Shown here: piece after piece, positions 44,518-55,844 of the stretch | Layout of the letters: every line of letters begins with the position of its first letter | Position numbering within the stretch: the first letter of the stretch is position 1 | Origin: Aspidiotus rigidus | Lineage: Eukaryota > Arthropoda > Insecta > Hemiptera > Diaspididae | Direction of reading: 5' to 3' | DNA: 64,000 nucleotides | Assembly: GCA_035079385.1 (NCBI GenBank) | Contig: JAVHKY010000009.1 | Span: forward strand, 372,001-436,000 | Program-made: the position numbers and the translations under genes | The notes under the pieces: model-generated | Told to the model about the DNA's origin: nothing | The model's database searches: none | Seen by the model: the letters and a program-made list of their open reading frames with translations, nothing else

Positions 44518-44859
44518 ATTGGGATTTAAACTTAGAGTTTCATATATTGGTAGCCCTGCAAAAAATTTGAGTGATCGCGTAGGCTCAACTATGAGGAGAC
44601 AGCAAAACGTAAACGTTTTCTACGAGAAATAAACAGTGTTTTATGAAAATACAGTATATGTCTTACATTTTATTCTAATATCATTGTAAAATTAATTTTT
44701 CTCCATGTCAACTTGGTAAATGGATTTTTATACGTTCTCGCGACAAATCAAAACTTGCCGTTTTCCCGGATAAAAACGTATGTGATCACTCGAATATTTG
44801 CCTGCGCACAGAGGAGAGTGATTCTGTAGCGCGCTCTTGTGCCGGTTTAAATCCCAATG
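44518..44859. mobile_element. family L TIR element L2
   Basis: CATTGGGATTTAAACTTAGA at left; GCCGGTTTAAATCCCAATG at right. About 342 bp, like L1. The interior shares a GTAGCCCTGCAAAAAATTTG / GGTTGGCACCCTGCG-type block near the left end. Confidence 0.7.
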
Positions 44860-45299
44860 TACAGTTGTACAATCTTCTCCACATTTGAAGGAGATTGTAT
44901 TTTTTCCGCAAATAGTCCATCTAGCGCTTCAAGTGGATCAATCAAAATGCTATTCAAGTTACTGATACAAGTACTGATAATACTGCATTTTAAGCGAATG
45001 ATGGATATATGTCCCAAAATAAGGGACAGGACTTGAGACGTATATCCATGTACGCCGATATTTTGTCATAACTCGATTATACGAAACATTTAATTGGAAA
45101 ACAAATACCGCCACTGGATTTTTCGTTGAAAATAGTTTAAGATTGAACGGTTTTGATGTCATTATCGCTTTACAGAAAATAAATGTACTTTTTGCCGATC
45201 GAAGTTCTGGATATACGTCCTTCTCACTTTGTACGGCAGCACAGACAAACAGTAGTAGCGATAGTTTTTGAGAGAAATAGTACTACCGGCTGTGCCATG

Positions 45300-45777
45300 G
45301 CCGTCTCTAGTATCAGGCCGGAATATTAAATCTGGAAACGTCGCGGTGACGAAAAATACGGACCAAGTTTTATACAGGCTCTTATGGAAGAATCTTCGAA
45401 AAACACGTTAATCATTGATTTGCGAACAGTATTGGATTCCGCGGGCAAAAATTTCATGAATATATGGAAAGAGTATACGATTCTCGATTTTTTGAACTTG
45501 GTCTTGTTAAGATCAATCAACTACGACGCGAGTTATTCACTTCTTATTTTAAAACGTCAATAACTCGCGTTGTAGTTGATCAATCTTAACGAGACCAAGC
45601 TAAAAATATCAAAAAACGTTGGCTCTTCAAATGACGTTCTCTGCATTTTTTTCAAAAACTTCATCATATTTGTGTAAAATCAAGTTTTCCAATGTTCTCT
45701 CCTACGATACTATACAAATTTCAGCCCCGTGCAACCTTGTTGAGTTTTGAATATTCCGGCCTGATACTAGAGACGGC
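45300..45777. mobile_element. family G TIR element G1
   Basis: GCCGTCTCTAGTATCAGGCC then GGAATATT at left with exact complement at right. Inside, 45496-45601 is a second palindrome (arms of about 42 bp; TTGATCAATC... and GACGCGAGTTATT). TGTGCC occurs just outside both ends. Related to G2. Confidence 0.78.
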
Positions 45778-45797
45778 TATGACTGTGCCCAGCACCG

Positions 45798-46257
45798 GAT
45801 ACTAGGGTACCAAACGTTTCAGGAAAGGTGAGGAGTGGAGAATCGAGTGTTTGCTGCAAACTTAGCGGAAGTACGTATGTACAATTTCAGGACTGAGGAC
45901 ACAATTTTTGCGTTGTGTCCCTAGAGCCCTATAGATACAAGTGAGGATATGGACCGCCATATTTAGTCGTTACATCATCATTATTATCAAAGTCTCCTAT
46001 TCTAATGACTGATAACAGTTTATCTTACCATAATATAAAAATACTAAGAGAACATTCTAGCCTAAGTGTCAAAGCAAAATGCAAGACTCAACACTATTGA
46101 GAAATACAAAATAGTTTCACTATAATCACACAAATTCCTCACCTAAATAGGGAGCTATGGAGATAAATGATGACGTAACGACTATAAATATGGCGGACCA
46201 TATCTTCACTCGTATTTATAGGGTTCTAGTGTCACTACCTCTTTGTCTTATACCATG
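45798..46257. mobile_element. family J element J4, partial, interrupted by I2
   Basis: ATACTAGGGTACC, GTGTTTGCTGCAAACTTAGC then GGAAGT, and TTTTTGCGTTGTGTC match J2; after I2 the text ends ACTACCTCTTTGTCTTATAC. The left part of J is missing. Confidence 0.72.
45923..46228. mobile_element. family I element I2 (inside J4)
   Basis: AGAGCCCTATAGATACAAGT at left; ACTCGTATTTATAGGGTTCT at right; flanking GTGTCCCT (45915-45922) and GTGTCACT (46229-46236). In J2 the same place reads GTTGTGTCATTACC without insertion, a paralogous empty site. Confidence 0.87.
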
Positions 46258-46693
46258 GTGATGAAGCATTATTTTTACTTCATTGATGGAGTAACGTGGA
46301 AGAATTATTAATAAAAAAAAAAAAAAGCTTTGTTGCAATGTATCAGGAATATTGAATATACTCTCCTCTGAGTATTGTCTTAAAAATGAACATTAGACAT
46401 ACATCAAAATGTTGACGTAAGTACATCCAAAACACAATTAAAAACGCCGAAATAGGTATTGGAAGAAGGAATGCTTGTAATTACAGAAAACTAGTATAAT
46501 ATTTAAATTGCTCATCAAAAAATTTTTCTAGAAACTTCTATTCACATCTAAATTAGCCGTATGAACCTTATAGATACAGAAAATAGAACTTCTTCCTGAT
46601 TAATTGTTGATTTGAATAGTAGATCAATTCAACTTTGTACGACAGAGCTCCGGAGCACATCCTACAAGAAATAAATGATTGAGTAGGGCCATT
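46258..46693. other. no gene; family D end at 46620-46650
   Basis: ATCAATTCAACTTTGTACGA then CAGAG is a D terminus with no visible partner. The rest is unassigned. Confidence 0.45.
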
Positions 46694-46868
46694 TCCTGGT
46701 TAATTTTCAACGAGGAGTTCCAGTTCTCAAATCTCTCTGGTTTTCAAGATCATGTAGATAGGTCAAAAATGATAGTCCATTGAATTGCCGTATCTCCATT
46801 ATCTCATAAACCAAAAAGATTTGAGAAGAACTGCCATCGCCATTGAATTCCTTATTGAAAATTACCCA
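46694..46868. mobile_element. family V foldback (copy 1)
   Basis: Arms TAATTTTCAACGAGGAGTTC then TCAAATCTCTCTGGTTTT; right arm TATCTCATAAACC...GAATTCCTTATTGAAAATTA. The layout is alike at 55499-55690. Confidence 0.6.
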
Positions 46869-47326
46869 GTGCTGGAAAGCCAAAGCCAATAAACGGCTTA
46901 GCAGCAGAAGCAGCCGGGTTTTGAACAGCTTTTAAACCAGTCGATAGCCAGCCGTTGAAAATGCATTAGGCGGATGAAAAACCGATGAAATAATGGAAGC
47001 AGCCAATGCCAATTACATAATATTACAATGGATTGACCTCAATTGACCCCAAAAAGCAGCTGAAAGCCTATAAAAATGTGAAAAACTTCGTCAAGCTAAT
47101 GGAATGGAAAAAAAGCCGTTCGCAAGCCGATCAAAAAATGGTGAACGGCTACAAGCTAAAGCCGAAGTTTAGGCCGATGACGAACAGATTTCCACCTCTC
47201 AAATTACCCCAAATCCCTGCTGAGAAGAGAGAAAGTAGTGTAATCTATGGTACAAATCACAGATTCCAAGTAACATTGCCCCTTCCCTGATCGTTGTTTT
47301 GCAGATACGTCAATTCAACTTTGTAG

Positions 47327-47772
47327 TAGAGATGTTAAGGCTGCGGTTAAATACTCCAGTACACCGGTTATTTTTAAAAAAAAAACCTTGTAAAAACTGG
47401 AAGTCCGAGTTGGAAAAAAAACCTGAGTAAATAACTGAGTATTTGGTGCAATAACCGAGGCTCCATACAATTGAAAAATTCAGGAAAAAGGGTATTCCTC
47501 ACCCTGCTTTTTCGTGTACGGCGAAAAAAACACCTGTAAATAACCCATTAACTGCGGTTAACTGCAGTTAATTGATGTTTGTTCAACAAACAAATATCAA
47601 TTAAATACTCGATTAACCGGTTAATCAAACGTTTGTAAAAAAACACAAAATATATCGGTTAAAGCCAATTGACCGGTACTCATTTTTTCAAAGTAATCAG
47701 TTATCCGGTACTTTAGTTTTTAAGAAACCGATCAACCTGTGACACAGAAATACCGGTTTTTTAACGTCACTA
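47327..47772. mobile_element. hAT-type element with perfect 8-bp duplication
   Basis: TAGAGATGTTAAGGC at left; TTTTTTAACGTCACTA at right; CTTTGTAG at 47319-47326 and 47773-47780. The interior has GCGGTTAACTGCAGTTAA and ACCGGTTA motifs in both orientations. Its target was a D terminus (CAATTCAACTTTGTA). Confidence 0.86.
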
Positions 47773-48338
47773 CTTTGTAGCGCAGATTTATTGCTGTGCA
47801 CTTGGAGCTGGGCACTATCAGCCTTATCAGTAGTACTAGCTTTGAAGGCGCTAGAGTACTATTAACCACGGTACATAATTATATAGGTATGGACATAGCA
47901 CCAAAATCTTGCCAGCAGGTTCGTCAAGCGCATCAAACTTCCGGTATGTTTGTTGCAATCTAGGATCTAAGTTCCTCGCTCTCCACCAGCGCTGTTACAT
48001 TACGGAAGCCTCAATTTAAAAGAAGCTACGTAGTAATAGGGTCGGCGTGAACCTATTTCCTACATTTTTATTTTTAATTATTCATTTCATATCCCCGTCG
48101 CGTTGTAAGACATTCCCTTTCAATTGTATTCAATTTCATTCATATCATTTGAGCCAATTTTAAGAATTCACATCACATCTTCTTGTTTCTATATTTCTAT
48201 TTGAGAAAGCTAACACCAAGGTAGCTAACACTCAACAATTAATAAGCAATACCCTGAAGTAAACCCAACACTGATATTACACCCTTCCAACAATTGTCAT
48301 TTTCGTCAAGAGATAAGGATAATAATAACACAAATCAC

Positions 48339-48716
48339 GGCCTACTTTATAAGGCCGGAATGTAGGAAATTGCAACAGTGCAGTGGATTCGTTCGCGATA
48401 GACGTTTTGGTGTTCGGGCGGTACAGTGAGGTTGTAGAAGGTTGTACCTCACTTCGTCCCCTATCTGATTTTTAATTTTCAACAGATTATAACTCTTCGT
48501 ATATAGCACCAATCGTACTGAAATTAGGCTCAAAAAATCGGAAATCGTTTGCTCTTCAAATTAAATTCTCTTCATTTTTTTCGAAAACCGCGTTTCAATA
48601 GCATACGAATGAATTTTTTCATTTTTTCCCATAAGCGTCCATGTAATTCTGTATCCACTGATTTTGAAGTGCGACGTTGTGACTTCGCTACATTCCGGCC
48701 TTAAATAAAGTAGGCC
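48339..48716. mobile_element. family G TIR element G2
   Basis: GGCCTACTTTATAAGGCCGG then AATGTAG at left; CTACATTCCGGCC...AAAGTAGGCC at right. The interior GCTCTTCAAATTAAATTCTC then TTCATTTTTTTCGAAAAC matches G1 near 45625. No clean target duplication. Confidence 0.75.
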
Positions 48717-49554
48717 ATGCACAAATTGTAAAATCGCAGAATTGAAATCTTTGATTAATTAATACTATCACGAACTTCATTATTTTGTCTACTCAAAACC
48801 CAACAATGTAATTATCATACTACCTTTGTAGTCAACTTCAAAATACTTAGAACTAAGTAGGTATAAATTGAAATTCACAATTGAATCGCGGATCACAAAG
48901 CTGGGATACCGCATTTGCAATTCATGATCAACTTTCAAGTCATTTTGTTCCCTACGTTTTTATTCGCGCAATTATTCATTTCAGTTTCCCGTGGGTCCGT
49001 GGAAAAGTTTGTGCTCCTCAGTTCACATTTAAGTAATCATATTTTATTGAATACACTAACAAACCTCCATTCCTGTACAAACTCATTTCGTGAAAGAAAC
49101 AAACGCACAACAACGAGGTAATTGATAGAAGAAGCTTTGTGAATTATGTTCAGCTTTTGTCCATCTACCTGTATAGATATCTGTCATTTTGGCGTTTACA
49201 GTGTATCAAACCAAGTCATAGAAGTATTTCCAGCAAGCTCCTCCTTTTCGCTAATAATATAACGAGATTTACATTCCATCAAAACAAAATAACTCGATTC
49301 CAATACAATCCCAATACATCTTGGTATACTTACATTGCAAAATATTGATTTAAGATATTTGGCTTCCAACATCAGGCGTAAGAACCGGCACTAGAAACTA
49401 AATGTAGGTACCTTATTCTGCAAGTTGAAATAATAAAATATATTTCAATAATTATTCATCCAAACTGTTTATACCTCATATACTTTCTACTCAGGTACCT
49501 ACTCACGTTCTATCGAATAGAACTATAAACTCAGATTGGAGACTAGAATCATTG
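48717..49554. other. no recognised gene
   Basis: AT-rich. Short frames (48915-49121, 49139-49348) have no domain. Confidence 0.45.
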
Positions 49555-49963
49555 TAATAGACTAAATCGTCGTGACGTCATTCACGGACATTCACTGATA
49601 ACAAGGCGATGTTTGCTCCGCAATGACTTACCCCAACTTACGCGTAAGTTCAAAACAAAAAAAATGCTCCATAAGAAATACACGGGAACGTTTCGATCTT
49701 ACGTTCAGATTTGAAAACAAGAAATAAGTTAAGAACCGCAGGTACATTTTCAAAGACATGAGAACTTCCTGATTCTAAATATAAACACGTAATTGCTTAC
49801 TTATTTCCAATTTTTTAATTTGAGCGTATGATAGAAATGATCCCTGTGTATTCTTATGGGAATCGATATCCTACTTTGAACTGATACAGTATACTATCGC
49901 ATTCTCTCGATTCCTGTTATCAGTAAATGTTCATGAATGACGTCACGGCGATTTAGTCTATTA
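49555..49963. mobile_element. family O TIR element
   Basis: TAATAGACTAAATCGTCGTG then ACGTCATTCACGGACATTCA at left; complement at right with small differences (ATGAATGACGTCACGGCGAT then TTAGTCTATTA). The TA at each end could be the target. Confidence 0.75.
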
Positions 49964-50702
49964 GATACCGATTTTATGGATCAGGATACTCAACCATCAT
50001 TCATTTTAGATTTTGCTCTAGGTACCGCTTCACCATTCGCATTGTTTAGACCAATTTCAAGAATTCATATTTCATTACTCTCATTCTTTTCCATGGCAAT
50101 TAAAACGTTTTGTCCATTTGTAGACATCTGATATAATCATTAAAATGAAATAAGCTTGCAATTTGAACATATCAAATTTATTGTTACATGGATCATTTCA
50201 ATTTGCAAACGTTCAATAATAAAGACGCTACTATTTTTATTGTTCCATTCCTTCTTGTCGTCGGTCGTCCTACCTAATTAATCAGCAGCGGCTAATTAAT
50301 CAATCATAAATAAACTAACTGTTCCCAGAGAACCCTCCTAGCACATAGAGCCAGCACAAAACAAACACAATGGAAATGCAAAATGCAATGATAAGATAAC
50401 AAAGAAACAAAACTACACAGCGTACAGCCCACTCGACCATTCGGACCGGACACGTTTGAGGGAGCGCTAGTGTCCACGTATAAAATACATTGTAAAGTAC
50501 TGATAAGCAAACGGTGATGCAAAAATCCAACGGTGATTGTAACACAAAAATACATGGCAAACATCAATTTATTTTCCTTTAATTTCTCCAGAAATAGTCG
50601 ATTTTGGAGAAAAGTGTAGAGAACAAAGTTGAAAGAGCGTGAAATTTTCTTTCAGATGAGTCTAATTTCAAGAGGTTTCAAGAAATTAAAAAATTTTGTT
50701 TT
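49964..50702. other. no recognised gene
   Basis: Two overlapping minus-strand frames (50304-50567) are hydrophobic but show no family motif. Confidence 0.45.
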
Positions 50703-50711
50703 AGTTCTTGT

Positions 50712-51203
50712 TATAGATACCTAAAAGAGACAAGATAGCTAACTCTCCATATGCGCTGTGTTAAAATCCGGTACCCGATTTTCGTCGAGCTAATTTACGT
50801 GCCGAGAGATAGCACCACTGTATTGTAGGGCTAAGTTAACATTGCGCTTATGGACATTTTTCAGTATTCATCAATTATCTCGGAAACCGTTTATTTTTAC
50901 GAAAAAATGAAAAGAACAAAATTTATTCCCCTTGTAATTTCCTTACGTATGAGACCTATTTCATATTTCGAAAAAAAAAAAATTCAAAGTAGGTCTCATT
51001 TGATAGGAAATTACAAGGGGAATAAATTTTGTTCTCTTCATTTTTTCATAAAAATGAACGGTTTCCGAGATAATTGATGAAAACTGAAAAACATCCATAA
51101 GCGCAATGTTAATTCAGCCCAAGAATACTGTGTCGCTGTGTTGGCGTGCGGTGGAACACTAGAACTAACGAAGTTAGCTATCTTGTCTCTTTTAGGTATC
51201 TAT
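50712..51203. mobile_element. MULE-like foldback with 9-bp duplication
   Basis: TATAGATACCTAAAAGAGAC then AAGATAGCTAACT at left, complement at right; AGTTCTTGT at 50703-50711 and 51204-51212. Nested inside, 50828-51120 is a second long palindrome (arms of about 130 bp, TTAACATTGCGCTTATGGAC outward and GTAATTTCC...GAGACCTA inward, loop of about 10 bases). A 9-bp duplication with long TIRs is typical of Mutator-like elements. Confidence 0.82.
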
Positions 51204-51212
51204 AGTTCTTGT

Positions 51213-52019
51213 GTATCCGGTCCAAATGTCAGCGTCTTGACTGTGCCTGTGACAAAGAAGAAAAAAGTGATTACAATACAGTCGGCTAGCGCCGGCGCCG
51301 ATCCTAAAAACAAAAGTTGGAGCTTAGTCCAGGTACTCTAACAATTACAAAACTCTTTTCAGGTGGCTTTCTATTTGAATTTTACAAGAAAAAAAAGCAA
51401 AAAGAGAATGCGTTGTTTAGTCATTACAAATACCAAAGTCATATATATTACTAACGTAACAAGTTGTGCATCTTCCTATATACGCAATGAATACAAAAAA
51501 ATGTAACGAAATTTATCACTATACACGAAATTTATCACTATACGCGCGCAGCGTCGCATTGCTTATGCTCTTATGGGAGGAATACACGTAAAAAGTATGT
51601 TTAGAAACTGCGTGTTATCTCCAAAAATCGATCGACACCTACCTATTTTTTCTTTTGAATATTAAAGACGAGGCTTCCAGCTTTTTTTTAAGCCATACAT
51701 GAATATAAACGGTTCATTAGAATTTTAGAAATTTAAATTTGAAAAATACGTTTTCTCCATTGTCAGCCAGCTATTTCCAAAAAAACTCGTGAGCAATGCT
51801 ACGCCAGCGCTCAACATTCATGTTCCGTGGCAACAACATGAAACTGCGCGAGTTACTCAACTTGGTGTTCTATACGACTTTGACAAATACATTAAAGGAT
51901 CAATACCGGAAATGCCGCTGGATTTTTATACTCCAGCAGGAGGTATTATCCCTAGCTCACAATGTTCTTTGAATCGCTCATGGCGCTGCAGTTGGGATAA
52001 TTAGTACTTTGGCATTATA
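51213..52019. other. no recognised gene
   Basis: A 71-codon frame at 51789-52004 lacks any known motif. No repeat ends were recognised. Confidence 0.4.
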
Positions 52020-52110
52020 GTCTATTCACGTTAAGAATGGATAGAAGGTAGTACAAACACTACAAACTACAAAGTAGGTGCCTCTGAGAACAGAATGCCA
52101 GAAGGTAATT
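52020..52110. mobile_element. family B fragment
   Basis: TAGTCTATTCACGTTAAGAA then TGGATAGAAGGTAGTACA matches the left arm of 40887. The right arm is absent. Confidence 0.5.
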
Positions 52111-52120
52111 TTCTTTTTTA

Positions 52121-52725
52121 AACATATACGCCGGAAGTACATTTATTTTAGACAGCGGAAACTGCATTTATCGTTCACCTGATAAGAATCATGAAAACAG
52201 TGGCGAAAAAACTCAAACCCGTGGCGAAAAAACTGAGCAACAATGATTCTGATTGGACAAAGACTATTCGTTTGAAGAACGACTCCATCGATTTACAGAT
52301 TCCGTGAATTGTAATAATACACTTGAAATTTTGGAAAATCAAATAATTCAAGTATAAAACAATTGCTTTCGGCGTATGTTGTTTAATAATAGTGATTGGA
52401 AGTGGTTCATGCCTCGCAGGAAGAGGTATGAACCTAAAAACTATCTTACAGTACAAGCAGCGATGTAAGAAATATCGCAACTCGTTTGATTAGCTCCACT
52501 CGCTTCGCTCGTGGTGCTACGATCAAACTTGTTACGATAATTCTCACTTTCGCTGCTTGTACCGTAATATACTATTTTTAAACAATAAACACATACGCCC
52601 AAAGTACGTTTATTTTAGACAGCGAAAACTGCATATGCGCATTCATTGTACGTTCACCAATAAGAATCATGAAGACAGTGACAAAACAAGCAACCTCACA
52701 GGAGGTTGGAAGAGGTTCATGCCCT
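52121..52725. repeat. direct repeats flanking palindrome Q
   Basis: ATACGCCGGAAGTACATTTA then TTTTAGACAGCGGAAACTGC at 52126 recurs as ATACGCCCAAAGTACGTTTA at 52582. Both copies continue with GTTCACCTGATAAGAATCAT-like text and a GGAAGWGGTTCATGCC end. Between them, 52446-52567 is a palindrome (TTACAGTACAAGCAGCGA ... TCGCTGCTTGTACCGTAA) with a CTCGCTTCGCTCG hairpin core. Confidence 0.65.
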
Positions 52726-52736
52726 GCGGCGCTGTT

Positions 52737-52860
52737 CTGTACAAAGTAGAAATTGACGACTTGACGTCTTTATTGACGTATATTGAAACTGACGATCTGG
52801 CAAATTGTATCTTTTGGACAATGAAGGAAGACTATTTCTCTCTGATTGTTAATGAATAAG
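52737..52860. mobile_element. family D element end
   Basis: CTGTACAAAGTAGAAATTGA...ATTGACGTATATTGAAACTG then ACGATCTGGCAAATTGTATC matches the D2 and 42283 ends. Confidence 0.5.
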
Positions 52861-53147
52861 AATAAGTAAAACAAATTTCAGCCTGTTTCCCAAAATTATG
52901 TGGCTTCTGCTTCAGACGTTCAGCCTTCAGCTAACTAACTTATCAACTCTGCTTGATAATAATACGCTAGGAGATACGGAAGTCTCGTCGCAGTTCACGA
53001 GTATTATAATCGCACTCAAAATGTGAAGGAGAACTCGTTCACATTCGAACGCAAAAACAACTTTTCTTGTTTTCTCCTGGCGGTAAAACAATTGAGTAAG
53101 TACATCCTTCAAATATAACGCATGAAATGATGGAAATGTGTTATGAT

Positions 53148-53609
53148 CACGGTATAAGATGAAGAGGTAATGACACAACGCTAAAATTGTGTCCGCAGTT
53201 CTGAAGTTGTACGTACAAACTTCCGCTAGGTTTGCAGCGAACACTCGGGCTGTTTCCCTGTTCCTTCTACACCCCACCTGCAGCGAGACGGTACCGTTGG
53301 TACCATAGTATTGATGAAATTTCCAATGATTATAAAAAATCCAAGAATTTACTTAGAAGGATGATTCTTTCAAAATTTTATAAAGTAGATTAAATGGTAT
53401 TTTTATGCCAAATATCAAATGCGTCGGCTGATTCCTAATCCTGCATTAATTTTTTGAAAGTAGCGGCGTTCCCATAAGACTCTGCACATTACCCATCACT
53501 TTCATCACAAGCGCTGCGCTCGGGATGTTCAGAACTACTACAAAATCACGGACAGCGTTTACCACAGTCAGAATACGTTCCTGTCACTACCTCTTCATCT
53601 TATACCGTG
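53148..53609. mobile_element. family J element J1 (462 bp)
   Basis: CACGGTATAAGATGAAGAGG at left; CCTCTTCATCTTATACCGTG at right; perfect 8-bp duplication GTTATGAT (53140-53147, 53610-53617). It lies in inverse orientation to J2, with the same length. A hAT-type non-autonomous element by duplication length. Confidence 0.88.
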
Positions 53610-53617
53610 GTTATGAT

Positions 53618-53840
53618 GCAACCTACTTTGCCAAACATAAACCTATCACAAACTGATACTGATTGCATAGGCGAGTATGAAAAAATATGATAGGAAAATA
53701 GTATGTATTCCAGGAAACAATAACGATCTATGAACGCGAGATTGAAACAGACATAATATCTCAGTTCTATATTGATTTCATGTTCAAGTATTAAGATACT
53801 ACCCTATACAATCAGTTATTTATTCTGTTTTCTCCAATAT
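53618..53840. repeat. family W repeat (copy 2, inverted)
   Basis: GCAACCTACTTTGCCAAACA then TAAACCTATCACAAACTGAT, and later AACGCGAGATTGAAACAGAC and GATTTCATGTTCAAGTATTA: the complement of 39430-40050 without F1 and with a shorter middle. J1 sits at its edge. Confidence 0.7.
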
Positions 53841-54227
53841 TCGACTTGTATTATTCATATTTCCCGACCGATTGCAACAATGTCAATTGATCTCATCACT
53901 TGAATTCTATTCCGTAATACATAATCAAACGAATAGCCTACCTCTCTTTTAAATCGGCTATCGTTCAGGTGGTATATTTCAGGATAACGTAATTCTTCGC
54001 GAGCTAACGGTAGTAAAGGAATTCTATTCTGCATCACTTTCTCGTTTACTTGTTCCTCCTTTACACGTTCCTCGCTTTCTGGCGACTCATGACTCAACCA
54101 ATAATGTGTATTTATTTAATATATTCAATACATAATCTTCTTACTCGGAAATTCAAATCAGAATAACTACCTACTATATATTGACGGTTCTGTACATGAC
54201 GTCAAAACGAGTGTCCTTGAAACTCAC

Positions 54228-54517
54228 TGGGGAGAAGTTCAATGTTAGGTCTTATGCAACGCACTCGTTTTTCTTCATTATCTCGGGAAATATTACTCCA
54301 AAAAAAAAATTGGAAAGAACTAAAATTAGGTATTCCTTTTGTGATTTCCCATCCAATGAGTCCAAGGTCGGATTTTTTCGACGCAAAAATTTGAAGTCGA
54401 CTTTATCTGATAGAAAATTAAAAAAGAAAAAAGTTTTGTTCTTATCAATTTTCATTTGTAGTAATATTTCTCGAGATAATGAAGAAAAACGCAAGGCGTA
54501 ACATTAAACTTCCCTCC
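54228..54517. mobile_element. family H foldback
   Basis: GGGGAGAAGTTCAATGTTAG then a CGTTTTTCTTCATTATCTCG block; complement at right ending AACATTAAACTTCCCTCC. Laid out like the inner palindrome at 50828-51120. The overlapping frames on both strands arise from the palindrome. Confidence 0.72.
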
Positions 54518-54610
54518 AATGAAAATGTAAACAAAACAAAGTGGAACGACCAATAGTATAATAAGATTGTATAAAAGACAAAGTAGATGCACGTAAAATT
54601 AAGTTATGCG

Positions 54611-55072
54611 CACGGTATAAGATGAAGAGGTAGTGACACGAACGTATTCTGACTGTGTTAAACGCTGTCCGTGATTTTGAAGTAGTTCTGAACATCCCGA
54701 GCGCAGCGCTCGTGATGAAAGTGATGGGTAATGTACAGAGTCTTATGGGAACGCCGCTACTTTCAAAAATTTATTGCAGGATCAGGAATCAGCCGATGCA
54801 TTTCATATTTGGCATAAAAATACCATTTAATCTACTCTATAAAATTTTGAAAGAATCACCCTTCTAAGTAAATTCTTGGATTTTTTATAATCCTTGGAAA
54901 TTTCATCAATACTAGGGTACCAACGGTAACGTCTCGGCGCAGGTGGGGTGTAGAAGGAACAGGGAAACAGCCCGAGTGTTCGCTGCAAACCTAGCGGAAG
55001 TTTGTACGTACAACTTCAAAACTGCGGACACGATTTTAGCGTTGTGTCATTACCTCTTCATCTTATACCGTG
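54611..55072. mobile_element. family J element J2 (462 bp)
   Basis: CACGGTATAAGATGAAGAGG at left; complement at right; perfect 8-bp duplication GTTATGCG (54603-54610, 55073-55080). Reference copy for the broken J3 and J4. Contains CCCGAGCGCAGCGCTCGTGA (near 54699) and a GGTGGGGTGTAGAAGGAACA block. No coding sequence. Confidence 0.88.
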
Positions 55073-55309
55073 GTTATGCGTTATCATCTATCATATTTTC
55101 AAAAATTTGATAATGTTCCAGCTCCTGAAACACTCACGTCGGCAGACTGCAGCGAATAATTATGACGTTTTGTGACGTTTTACAATTCGTTATTAAAATC
55201 TTCCAACATTATCCGATACCGATAAAGTACGTCGCAAATCGAAACAGGAAACACGATCACATACTCCTATACATTGGTACACAAAAACTGCTTTTCTCTT
55301 TGTAGTGAA

Positions 55310-55440
55310 ACAATCGGGAAACAACCGGTACTATCAGTACTACCGGTTGTTTTTGCTGGTAACCTCCGGTCTACCGGTAGTAATGCTTGAAGGACTACCG
55401 GTCTACCGGTTGTTTCAAACTACCGGTTTTTACCCATCAC
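55310..55440. mobile_element. family C fragment, ACCGGT-rich
   Basis: Repeated CTACCGGT and GGTCTACCGGTAGT words ending AAACTACCGGTTTTTACCCA then TCACTAC, the complement of the C left end at 43743. Confidence 0.55.
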
Positions 55441-55498
55441 TACTTTCCTGGATGATAAAAATGGTCGACTTCAATCGAGTTCGTTTTGAAAAATTCTC

Positions 55499-55690
55499 AC
55501 TAATAATTTTCAACGAGGAATTCGAAAATGACGTTGGATTTTCCTAATTCAATCTGGTTTTTGGGATAATGGAGTTACGTCAATTTGATAGATTTATGAT
55601 TTTGATGTATCTCCATTATCTCAAAAACCAGGTCAAGTTAAGGAAATCTGATTTGATTTTCGGATTCCTTGTTGAAAATTGAGTGGGAAA
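55499..55690. mobile_element. family V foldback (copy 2)
   Basis: AATTTTCAACGAGGAATTCG at left, CTGGTTTTTGGGATAATGGA then GTTACGTCAA toward the centre; complement CTCCATTATCTCAAAAACCA and GGATTCCTTGTTGAAAATT at right. Confidence 0.65.
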
Positions 55691-55844
55691 TCATCAAGAC
55701 TTTGTTAAATTAACGCATTTTAAAATATTCGCCGATAACGGGATACCACGCACACATACAAACTGATTACAAGCTGACTACGCACACTTAGACATTTGTT
55801 AGGCGAAAGATACCGTATGGTAATTCTCATGAAATAAATATAGG

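Noticed and set aside
54181..54501. Overlapping plus and minus frames of 106 and 80 codons
   Set aside because: They mirror each other because the region is a foldback element.
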